Of a stretch of 12,433 bases of DNA, positions 1 to 5,863 are shown piece by piece; positions within the stretch are counted from its first letter, which is position 1; the number at the start of each line of letters is the position of its first letter. The position numbers and the translations under genes were made by a program. The notes beneath the pieces were generated by a model, which was not told the origin of the DNA, searched no databases, and saw only the letters and a program-made list of their open reading frames with translations. The DNA is from Asaia bogorensis. Its GTDB lineage: Bacteria > Pseudomonadota > Alphaproteobacteria > Acetobacterales > Acetobacteraceae. The stretch lies in assembly GCA_945886995.1 (NCBI GenBank), contig CAMCZJ010000077.1, positions 1 to 12,433 on the forward strand, given 5' to 3'.

Positions 1-41
1 TACAGTCGCTTGACTTTGCCCAACATTTCCATGGTGATCAC
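1..41 (-). CDS. istA: IS21-type transposase IstA, N-terminal fragment at window edge
   Basis: Only the first 13-14 codons are inside the window. A GTG (39-41) followed by ATC ACC and an ATG (30-32) gives the start (M)VITMEMLGKVKRL. This resembles the beginning of IS21-type IstA proteins, which open with a short segment leading into a helix-turn-helix that reads like LGKVRRLHxRxxLSxxEIA. A GGAG lies about 9 nt before the GTG, and an AAAGG lies 6 nt before the ATG, so either start is possible. IstA is the DDE transposase of the element and works with the IstB ATPase, which is expected downstream but lies outside. The call rests on the short peptide plus the IS21-like terminal repeats beside it. 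Confidence 0.55.
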   Translation of the reverse strand, partial: MITMEMLGKVKRL

Positions 42-87
42 CTTTGTTTGCTCCTGCCCAAAAAACGGGCAGAGCCAGTAAAACACC

Positions 88-143
88 TGGGTCAATTTTG
101 GGTCGGCATAACCTCTATAAGTGGGTCAGTTTTCGGTCGGCGT
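88..143. repeat. Two terminal direct repeats of the IS21 element
   Basis: Copies at 88-109 and 122-143 begin TGGGTCA and contain GGTCGGC. They differ at only three of 22 positions and are offset by 34 bp. Repeated blocks of this sort near the ends are the expected transposase binding sites of IS21-family elements. Confidence 0.7.
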
Positions 144-148
144 CAACA

Positions 149-422
149 AGCGGCCCATGATCTCGGCCAGTGGTGCGTATTCCAGGTTGGACAGGCCCGC
201 GCCCATCCTCGATTCAGGCAGGAACAGGTTCCACAGGCCCTGTGCCCGGGCCTTGGCCTTCAGTTCCTCCATCACGGGCGCAGGCTGCCAGGCATTGCCG
301 GCTGCGCGGAAGGCCTTCATCTCCGATTCAAAGCGGGCTTCTGAAGGGTAGACGTGCTCCTCCATGAATCGGGTGACACGGCTTTGAAGTTCCCGGACCT
401 TGGGCGAGTAGTCGAAATCCAT
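149..422 (-). pseudogene. Acyl-CoA dehydrogenase, 5' part, interrupted by the IS21 element
   Basis: Starting from ATG at 420-422, the product begins MDFDYSPKVRELQ and continues with the helical N-terminal domain of acyl-CoA dehydrogenases, including RFMEEHVYPSE and the conserved block GLWNLFLPE...GLSNLEYAPLAEIMGR. Acyl-CoA dehydrogenases are normally about 380-410 residues. Here about 91 residues are host-derived, then the frame enters the IS end and stops at 126-128 after eight foreign residues (LLTPTEN region). The FAD-binding middle and catalytic C-terminal domains are absent from the window, so this copy cannot be functional as read. It lies 40 bp downstream of the sugar-acid dehydratase gene on the same strand, so it was probably the second gene of that operon. 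The rest may continue on the far side of the IS. The substrate is not predictable. An acyl-CoA enzyme next to a sugar-acid enzyme is an unusual pairing. Confidence 0.82.
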
Positions 423-462
423 GGCTTTGATTTCCGTACAAGGGTGGGGGATCAGAGGTTCA

Positions 463-1665
463 TCACATCGAACGCGCGGCCGCTCCAAGATGCTTCTCCA
501 GGCTTTTCTCGTCCAGTTCGATGCCGATTCCCGGCCGATCAGGGACGACGAAATCACCCTTGTCCCAGACGAAGGGCTGCCTGATGATCTCGTCGAAGAA
601 CTCGCCAGATGTGCCGATGCTCTCCTGAATGAGGAAGTTCGGAACGTTGGCGTCGATCTGGAGGGCCGCTGCCGTGATGATCGGTCCGCCCCACACGTGC
701 GGGGCCATGAGCACGTAATTGGCTTCGGCAAGAGTCGCGATCTTCTTGGTTGCCGTGATGCCGCCAGCGCTGCCGAGGTCAGGTTGCGCGACCGCGCAGG
801 CTTTCTCCGCGAAGAGTTGCTGGAACTCATGCACGGTCACCAGGCGCTCGCCGGAGGCGATGGGGATGCGGGTCGAGCGGGCGACCATACCCATTTCGCT
901 GTAGTTCTCGGGCGGGCACGGCTCCTCGAGCCACAGCGGGCTGAACTGCTCCAGACGCGCGGCCAGCCGGATAGCCGCGGCCGGCGTTGTCTGGCCATGG
1001 GTGCCGATTAGGATGTCGGCCCGTTCCCCGACCGCTGCACGGATGGCGCCAACCGCGCGCTCGGCATGTCCCAGTTCCGCAGGTGACAAATCCCATGGCC
1101 TGAAGGTTCGCTGCGCGCTCTTGTCCTGGATGAGCGGGTCGAACTTCAGCCCTGTGAACCCCTGTTCTACAAGTTTGAGTGCAACCTCTGCGAGTCGCTC
1201 GGGCTCTTGCGTCCACATCTTGACCGTTTCCTGGGCGCTCTGCTTGCTCGACGGGTCGTAGATGTAGGTGTAGCTCCGGATCCGGTCCCGCACCTTGCCT
1301 CCCAGGAGGTTGTACACCGGGGTTCGGAAGTGCTTTCCGGCGATGTCCCAGAGCGCCGTATCGAAGGCGCTTATGACGCCCAGCATCACGTAGTCCGGAT
1401 GTTGGTAGGTCAGTCCGGAATACATCCTGCTGTAGAGGTATTCACGGTCCAGTGCGTCTTCGCCCTTGATGTAGGTCGTGAAGATGTTCCTGACGAGTTC
1501 CAAGTATGTACCGGACAAGCCGTTGAGCGTGCTCAGGATCGCCGTTTCTCCCCAGCCTTCCAGTCCCGAATCCGTCTCCAGCTTAACGAAATACCAGAAG
1601 CGGCCGCCCTTGTGCGGCGGTGGCGTTTCAATGACGAAGGGTCTGGCATTGGTGATCTTTGGCAT
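463..1665 (-). CDS. Mandelate racemase/muconate lactonizing enzyme family (sugar-acid dehydratase-like)
   Basis: The 400-residue product belongs to the enolase superfamily, whose members abstract a proton next to a carboxylate using a metal-bound TIM barrel. Its size fits. The N-terminal capping domain covers about residues 1-125, with GWGE at 37-40. The barrel follows, with LKFDP at 173-177 (K174), THGQ at 222-225, LEEP with E247/E248, SGER with E273, QPDLG with D296 and APH with H323. This pattern of His and acidic residues resembles galactonate dehydratase-like members, which make 2-keto-3-deoxy sugar acids. The position that is usually the first metal-binding Asp appears as Gly221. I start at ATG 1663-1665 because AAGGA lies 8 nt upstream. 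A longer TTG start (1701) has its purine-rich stretch too close. The gene is divergent from the transporter operon. Dehydratase, epimerase and cycloisomerase activities remain possible. Confidence 0.85.
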   Translation of the reverse strand: MPKITNARPFVIETPPPHKGGRFWYFVKLETDSGLEGWGETAILSTLNGLSGTYLELVRNIFTTYIKGEDALDREYLYSRMYSGLTYQHPDYVMLGVISAFDTALWDIAGKHFRTPVYNLLGGKVRDRIRSYTYIYDPSSKQSAQETVKMWTQEPERLAEVALKLVEQGFTGLKFDPLIQDKSAQRTFRPWDLSPAELGHAERAVGAIRAAVGERADILIGTHGQTTPAAAIRLAARLEQFSPLWLEEPCPPENYSEMGMVARSTRIPIASGERLVTVHEFQQLFAEKACAVAQPDLGSAGGITATKKIATLAEANYVLMAPHVWGGPIITAAALQIDANVPNFLIQESIGTSGEFFDEIIRQPFVWDKGDFVVPDRPGIGIELDEKSLEKHLGAAARSM

Positions 1666-1673
1666 GGGTTGGG

Positions 1674-1678
1674 TCCTT
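1674..1678 (-). promoter_or_regulatory. Ribosome binding site deciding the dehydratase start
   Basis: AAGGA on the minus strand, 8 nt before ATG 1663-1665, supports this start over the in-frame TTG at 1701. Confidence 0.6.
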
Positions 1679-1736
1679 GGAGTTCTTGCGGTTGTGGTCA
1701 ATCCTGAGGCGGCGGGCTCTGTCGCAGGAGCGAGTG

Positions 1737-1749
1737 TCGCGTGACGCGA
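1737..1749. repeat. GC-rich palindrome in the dehydratase leader
   Basis: TCGCGTGACGCGA is a perfect 6+1+6 palindrome upstream of the minus-strand dehydratase gene. It could be a second protein-binding site or a small hairpin in the leader RNA. Nothing more can be said from sequence alone. Confidence 0.35.
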
Positions 1750-1805
1750 GTCTTACAACTGGCGTAAAAAATGCTGAATTTCCATTTTTCTATTTTCTAT
1801 AGAAT

Positions 1806-1825
1806 ATGGTATCATGCGATGCCAT
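1806..1825. promoter_or_regulatory. Candidate GntR operator palindrome
   Basis: ATGGTATCATGCGATGCCAT pairs seven of eight positions in its two 8-base arms (ATGGtATC / GATgCCAT) around a 4-base centre. It directly abuts the perfect palindrome TTCTATAGAA (1795-1804). FCD-type GntR proteins bind short imperfect palindromes as dimers, usually near the promoter they control. Its location next to a plausible -10 region fits repression of the plus operon, and perhaps of the minus one too. Confidence 0.45.
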
Positions 1826-1883
1826 TTGAGGCAAGATCAAGCGCACGGCTAACCTGGCGCGAATTGAAATCAAGAACCAATAC

Positions 1884-1890
1884 GAAGGAG
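1884..1890 (+). promoter_or_regulatory. Ribosome binding site deciding the binding-protein start
   Basis: GAAGGAG lies 6 nt before ATG 1897-1899. It favours this start over the open frame that extends upstream to 1771 across the promoter region. Confidence 0.8.
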
Positions 1891-1896
1891 AACGAC

Positions 1897-3243
1897 ATGA
1901 AATCGAGACATGACGAGGTATCGCTGAACCGTCGGGCCGTGCTTGCCGGACTGGCAGCCGCTCCTGCCTTCGGGATGGGCCTCGCGCACGCACAGTCACC
2001 CAGTCCGGCCGGCGCATCGGACAGGCCCATTGAATTGCGCATCCTTGCCGCCTCTTCGTTCTCGTCGCAGTGGCAAAGCCTGATCGTCCCGGAGTTCAAC
2101 AAGAAGTTCCGCAACATCAAGATTCAAGTCGATGGCGTTCCCTATGCCGAGATGACCGCCAAGATCATGCTCGACCTGACGGGCGCGTCGCCCACGTACG
2201 ATGCCTATGCCATCGACGAGCCATGGATGCCACAGGTGGCCGAGACGGGACAACTTCTCGACGTGCGTAAGGACACCGCTGCCTGGACGGATGCCAGCCA
2301 CAACTGGGGCGATTTCAATGCCGCTCCGCTTGCAGCTGGCCAGTGGAAAGGGGGCCAGTTCGGCGTCCCGCTGATTGCGAACCTGCTTCTTCGCTTTTAC
2401 AACCGGACCCATTACGCCAAGGCGCGTTTGCCCGAGCCCACCGCTGCCCAGACCTGGGCGGAATTCCTTGCACAGGCGCCAAAACTCGTCCAGGACGTGA
2501 AGGGGACCGGCGGTGTCAATGCCTGGGCGGTTTCCACCTACTTCGGACGCGCGCCACTGACCCCTACGATCTGGCAGGCGATTCTGGGCAGCTACGGTGC
2601 GGAGCTCGTCGACGGTCAAAACAAGACAAGCTTCAACAACGCCAATGGCGTCAAGGCATTGCAGACGCACATCGACCTGCTGAAATGGGCGCCGCCGGGC
2701 GCGAAATCGCACGGCTTCCTGGAGTCACTGCAGGCGTTTCGCCAGGGGCAGGTCGCCAACATGATCCAGTGGGGCAGCGGGTACAAGGGCTCGATCGATG
2801 CGTCGTCCTCGACGCTCAAGGCAGACGAGGTCGGAATCATCACCATGCCTGTGGGCAGTAACCGGCCCGGCACACACCGTGGCGTTTGGAACGGCTCCAT
2901 CTCGCGCAAGTCAAAGAACCCGCAGGCAGCCTGGACCTTCTGGCAGTGGCTGTCATCGACAGAAGGCGAAAAGCTTCACTTGTCGACCATGGGGGCCTTC
3001 CCCGCACGCAGATCCACCATCCTCAGCGGACCTTACGAACCCTGGCAAGGCCCGGTCCTCAAGGCCTTGCAGCAGGGCTACGACGCCGCCGAGGCAGGCA
3101 AGATGTGGCGCATTCGCTCGCCGAAATCCGACCAGGCACAAACCATATTGGCGGACGAAACCGCGCGGGCGCTCAACGGCGAAGTCAGTGTGGCCGAGGC
3201 GCTGGACAACGCCGCGCGCAAGATCGATCGCCTGGGCCTGTAG
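1897..3243 (+). CDS. ABC transporter substrate-binding protein (sugar, CUT1 type), Tat-type signal
   Basis: The 448-residue product is an extracellular solute-binding protein of family 1, the class that feeds MalFGK-like sugar importers. It opens with a twin-arginine-like leader: LNRRAVLAG at residues 10-18, a hydrophobic run to about 30, and an AHA-Q cleavage site after residue 32. There is no lipobox Cys. The mature part begins with a strand reading IELRILAAS, followed by FSSQWQSLIVPEFNKKF, typical of this fold, and contains many Trp and aromatic residues that usually contact sugars. It is the first gene of the plus operon, 73 bp ahead of the permease genes. Export of a folded protein to the periplasm is predicted from the RR motif, although a Sec leader with RR cannot be excluded. 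The transported compound is unknown; family 1 proteins bind oligosaccharides, polyols, glycerol-phosphates and related compounds. Confidence 0.88.
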   Translation: MKSRHDEVSLNRRAVLAGLAAAPAFGMGLAHAQSPSPAGASDRPIELRILAASSFSSQWQSLIVPEFNKKFRNIKIQVDGVPYAEMTAKIMLDLTGASPTYDAYAIDEPWMPQVAETGQLLDVRKDTAAWTDASHNWGDFNAAPLAAGQWKGGQFGVPLIANLLLRFYNRTHYAKARLPEPTAAQTWAEFLAQAPKLVQDVKGTGGVNAWAVSTYFGRAPLTPTIWQAILGSYGAELVDGQNKTSFNNANGVKALQTHIDLLKWAPPGAKSHGFLESLQAFRQGQVANMIQWGSGYKGSIDASSSTLKADEVGIITMPVGSNRPGTHRGVWNGSISRKSKNPQAAWTFWQWLSSTEGEKLHLSTMGAFPARRSTILSGPYEPWQGPVLKALQQGYDAAEAGKMWRIRSPKSDQAQTILADETARALNGEVSVAEALDNAARKIDRLGL

Positions 3244-3316
3244 CAAGCCTTGCCGTTAGCCCTGTGGCGGACGAACTCACAGGTTGCACAGCAATGTTGT
3301 CGAAGAAATCGGGGCC

Positions 3317-4234
3317 ATGATCCCATCGACCGGTAGCCGAACACAGGTATCCCAATGGGTCAGCCTGAGGGACCTGTTTGCCCGCTGGTGGTTCATGACG
3401 CCGGCAGCACTTTTGCTGCTGGTAACCCTTGCCTATCCGATCGGCTACACCGTCTACATCAGCTTTGCGGAAATCAACCTCGGCACCTTTCGTCCGCAGG
3501 GCTGGGTCGGATGGAACAACTATCTCAGTGTCCTTGAGGACGATCGCTTCCGGTCTGCGATCGTCGTCACCGCCAAGTACCTTGTCTTTGCGCTGCCCTT
3601 GCAGCTGGTTCTGGGCTTTGCGGTCGCCATACTGATCAACGTCGAATGGGCAGGAAGGGGAATGATCCGGGCCGCATTCCTGATTCCGCTGGCGATTGCA
3701 CCCGTCATTGCGGGCGGGGTCTGGCGCATGCTGCTTGATCCTCTCTGGGGCATCGTGAACTACACCATCGGCATGGTCGGAGTGAGCCCCATCGACTGGC
3801 TCGGAGATCCGTTCTGGGCCATGGTCACCGTCATCTTCATCGACACTTGGCGATGGACGCCCTTCGTAGTCCTTATCGCATCGGCGGCATTGCTTTCTCT
3901 GCCACGCGAGTTGTACGAGGCAGCAGAACTCGACGGCGCGAGCCGCTGGGCTATGCTCTGGCACATCACCCTGCCATTGCTGATGCCGGTGATTGCGGCC
4001 ACCTTTGTGGTGCGATGGCTTGGCGCGGTGAAGATGTTCGATATTGCGCTGGCGTCGACCAATGGCGGGCCAGGTCGCGCAACGAGCCTTATCAATATGT
4101 ACATCTATGAAGAGGCATTTCGCGGATTGCGATTTGCCGAGTCCTCAGCCGCGTCCATGATCATTCTTTTCGTGACGATGCTGCTGACGGCGGTCTTCCT
4201 GCGTACCGCCCGTTACTTTGAGGAGCGGCACTGA
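3317..4234 (+). CDS. ABC sugar transporter permease, MalF/UgpA type
   Basis: The inner-membrane subunit has about 305 residues, with six hydrophobic segments beginning at WWFMTPAALLLLVTLAYPIG. The conserved cytoplasmic EAA loop reads EAAELDGASRWAMLWHITLP, which is the docking site for the ATPase. The frame is also open to a TTG at 3284. I prefer ATG 3317, because the TTG has no well-spaced ribosome site and the ATG follows a GAAG/GGGG purine-rich stretch. An overlapping ATG at 3294 is in another frame and stops quickly. The stop codon shares a base with the start of the next gene. It pairs with the MalG-like protein that follows to form the channel for the substrate delivered by the binding protein. 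Confidence 0.88.
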   Translation: MIPSTGSRTQVSQWVSLRDLFARWWFMTPAALLLLVTLAYPIGYTVYISFAEINLGTFRPQGWVGWNNYLSVLEDDRFRSAIVVTAKYLVFALPLQLVLGFAVAILINVEWAGRGMIRAAFLIPLAIAPVIAGGVWRMLLDPLWGIVNYTIGMVGVSPIDWLGDPFWAMVTVIFIDTWRWTPFVVLIASAALLSLPRELYEAAELDGASRWAMLWHITLPLLMPVIAATFVVRWLGAVKMFDIALASTNGGPGRATSLINMYIYEEAFRGLRFAESSAASMIILFVTMLLTAVFLRTARYFEERH

Positions 4235-5109
4235 TGGGCAATAGCAGCTCCCATACCTCAGGGAAAGTGCCCCTGAAAGTAGGTCACTCCGCATGGATTC
4301 GTCGTTTGCGAATCTGGGCCGGGGTCATGGTTTGCCTGGCATTCCAGTTCCCGATCCTGTGGATGGTCATGACCTCGTTCAAGCATCAACGCGACATCTT
4401 CACCACGCCGCCGACTATCTTCTTCACGCCAACGCTGGGCGCTTACGTGCATGTGCTCACGACGACCGATCTTCCGCTGCACATGCTGAATACGCTCATC
4501 GTCGCACTCGGTTCAGGTCTTATATCGATCGTGGCCGGGTCCATGGCGGGCTATGCCCTGGCGCGCATCGAACTCCGGGGCGCGAAAACGATTGGACTGC
4601 TTATTCTCCTGTCCAGGGGGGTTCCGCCTATCGCGATTGCCGTGCCGATGTACCTGGTGGCACGGGCTCTCGGCCTGATGGACCAGCACATCGTGCTCAT
4701 TCTTGCCTACTGCACCTTTCTCATTCCATACGTGATGTGGCTGATGCGGGGCTTTTTCATGTCCTTGCCCAAGGAGTTGGAAGAGTCGGCGTTCATCGAT
4801 GGCTGCTCCAGGTTTAGTGCCTTCGTCCGCATCATTTTGCCGCTATCCTTGCCCGGGCTTCTCTCGGCGTTAATCTTCAGCATCATCCTCGCCTGGGAAG
4901 AGTTGCTTTTTGCGCTGGTGCTGACCAACCGTGCTGCGTCCACCATTCCCGTCGTTGTCTCGGGGATGGCGGGTGACTCGCTCAGCGGTCCAAATTGGGC
5001 TGCCCTTTGCGCAGTGAGTACCATGTCGATATTGCCGGTGGTCGTCTTCGCGTTACTGATGCAAAAGTGGTTGATTAAGGGCTTGGCAGATGGTGCAACA
5101 AAAGGTTAA
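4234..5109 (+). CDS. ABC sugar transporter permease, MalG/UgpE type
   Basis: This 291-residue inner-membrane protein is the second channel subunit. A cytoplasmic N-terminus is followed by six hydrophobic segments, the first being WAGVMVCLAFQFPILWMVMTSF. The periplasmic start SFKHQRDIFTTPP is typical of MalG-like subunits. The EAA loop is present as LEESAFIDGCSRFSAFVRIILP. GAGGAG (4219-4225 region) lies about 8 nt before ATG 4234, which overlaps the stop of the preceding permease by one base (TGATG), indicating coupled translation. Its 3' end overlaps the regulator gene by 20 bp. Confidence 0.9.
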   Translation: MGNSSSHTSGKVPLKVGHSAWIRRLRIWAGVMVCLAFQFPILWMVMTSFKHQRDIFTTPPTIFFTPTLGAYVHVLTTTDLPLHMLNTLIVALGSGLISIVAGSMAGYALARIELRGAKTIGLLILLSRGVPPIAIAVPMYLVARALGLMDQHIVLILAYCTFLIPYVMWLMRGFFMSLPKELEESAFIDGCSRFSAFVRIILPLSLPGLLSALIFSIILAWEELLFALVLTNRAASTIPVVVSGMAGDSLSGPNWAALCAVSTMSILPVVVFALLMQKWLIKGLADGATKG

Positions 5110-5863
5110 GACGGGGAAGTCGCCGGTGTTCGTGACGAAGGCTGGCCTCGCACGCGCGCACATACAGGAGATGATCCTGTCTGGTCAGGTCCGCGAGGGT
5201 CAGCAGTTCACCGCGCGTGAAGTATCCGAGGCGCTCGCGGTGAGTGAAACGCCTGTGCGTGAGGCGATCAGCGGCCTTGTAGCGGAGGGCTGGCTCAAAT
5301 TCAATGCTCACCGTAGCGTCTTTGTGGCATCGATCAGCGTTGATCAGATCGACGAGATCAATGAACTTCGCGGGGTATTGAGCTTTCTGGCAGTCAAGCG
5401 CGGGGGCCGCGCATATTCCGAGCAGACGCTTGCTGCGCTGGAGAGTAATATCGAGGAAGCCGCAAAGGCCGTTGATGATGAGGATCCACAGCGGTACGCG
5501 GAAGTCAACCGCCAATTCCACTTGCTGATCTGCGATACGCCCTACACGCAATGGACCCACCATCTGCTGTCGAGCCTGTCGTCGCAGACGGCTGTGCTGC
5601 GCAAGGGGTTTGCAGCCGTTCCCTCGCGAATGAAGGCCTCGCTCGATGACCATCGGGCGATTGTTGACGCGATCCGGGCAGGCGATATTGACCTGGCCGG
5701 CGACCTGCTGGTCCAGCACGAACATGATGCGTCGAAGGCCTTGATCACGGCGCTGTCGCAGGGTGCACCGGAGGCGCGTACCGCCACACCGACTACTGCG
5801 CAGCGCCCGCTGGCACCCAAACCTGCTCGCGCGCGGCCGACCAAGAAAAAGCCTGGGCATTGA
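5090..5863 (+). CDS. GntR-family transcriptional regulator, FCD subfamily
   Basis: The 257-residue product has an N-terminal winged helix-turn-helix (about residues 15-80). Its recognition region, EVSEALAVSETPVREAISGL, is characteristic of GntR proteins. The C-terminal all-helical FCD domain spans about 85-225 and shows the metal and ligand histidines H144 (NRQFH), H188 and H210. The position before the first His that is often Asp is Asn140. FCD domains usually bind carboxylic or sugar acids and so report on pathway intermediates. A tail of about 30 residues rich in Pro, Ala, Lys and Arg (226-257) lies beyond the normal FCD end. The start overlaps the permease gene by 20 bp and the stop overlaps the next gene by 3 bases (TTGA). 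The regulator is thus co-transcribed with the genes it probably controls, from the divergent region 1666-1896. Confidence 0.88.
   Translation: MVQQKVKTGKSPVFVTKAGLARAHIQEMILSGQVREGQQFTAREVSEALAVSETPVREAISGLVAEGWLKFNAHRSVFVASISVDQIDEINELRGVLSFLAVKRGGRAYSEQTLAALESNIEEAAKAVDDEDPQRYAEVNRQFHLLICDTPYTQWTHHLLSSLSSQTAVLRKGFAAVPSRMKASLDDHRAIVDAIRAGDIDLAGDLLVQHEHDASKALITALSQGAPEARTATPTTAQRPLAPKPARARPTKKKPGH

Larger units (their letters stand above)
1..148 (-). mobile_element. IS21-family insertion sequence, istA-proximal end (partial)
   Basis: This is the terminal part of an insertion sequence that continues beyond the left edge. Read on the minus strand, the end starts TGTTGACGCCGACCG at 148, giving the TG...CA type terminus. 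Two imperfect direct repeats of 22 bp follow (122-143 and 88-109, 19 of 22 identical, sharing TGGGTCA and GGTCGGC), which is the multiple terminal-repeat arrangement known for IS21 elements. An istA-like reading frame starts about 110 bp inside the end and runs outwards from the window. A small hairpin (CTGCCC/GGGCAG, 54-72) sits in the istA leader. The element interrupts the acyl-CoA dehydrogenase gene. The exact end (148) is inferred from the TG/CA rule and from the point where the host protein stops matching its family. The target duplication cannot be checked because the other end is missing. Confidence 0.72.
1666..1896. promoter_or_regulatory. Divergent promoter region between the two operons
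   Basis: This 231-bp gap lies between two genes that start in opposite directions, so promoters for both must be here. The part from 1760 to 1830 is AT-rich, unlike the flanking genes, and includes TATAGAAT around 1798-1805, a plausible -10 region on the plus strand. No convincing -35 box could be assigned on either strand. Three palindromic sequences stand out: TCGCGTGACGCGA (1737-1749), TTCTATAGAA (1795-1804) and a longer imperfect one at 1806-1825. The GntR protein encoded in the plus operon is the likely binder. This assignment is inference from position. Confidence 0.55.

Noticed and set aside
421..1011. Plus-strand open frames over the dehydratase gene
   Set aside because: They are antisense to a clearly conserved enolase-superfamily protein and show no family features.
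1771..1896. In-frame upstream extension of the binding-protein gene starting at ATG 1771
   Set aside because: It crosses the AT-rich promoter and palindromes, has no ribosome site, and would bury the signal peptide. GAAGGAG before 1897 is far better.
1996..2712. Long open frames antisense to the binding-protein, GMC and other operon genes
   Set aside because: They are shadows of GC-rich coding sequence, with Arg/Pro/Gly-rich translations and no motifs or ribosome sites.
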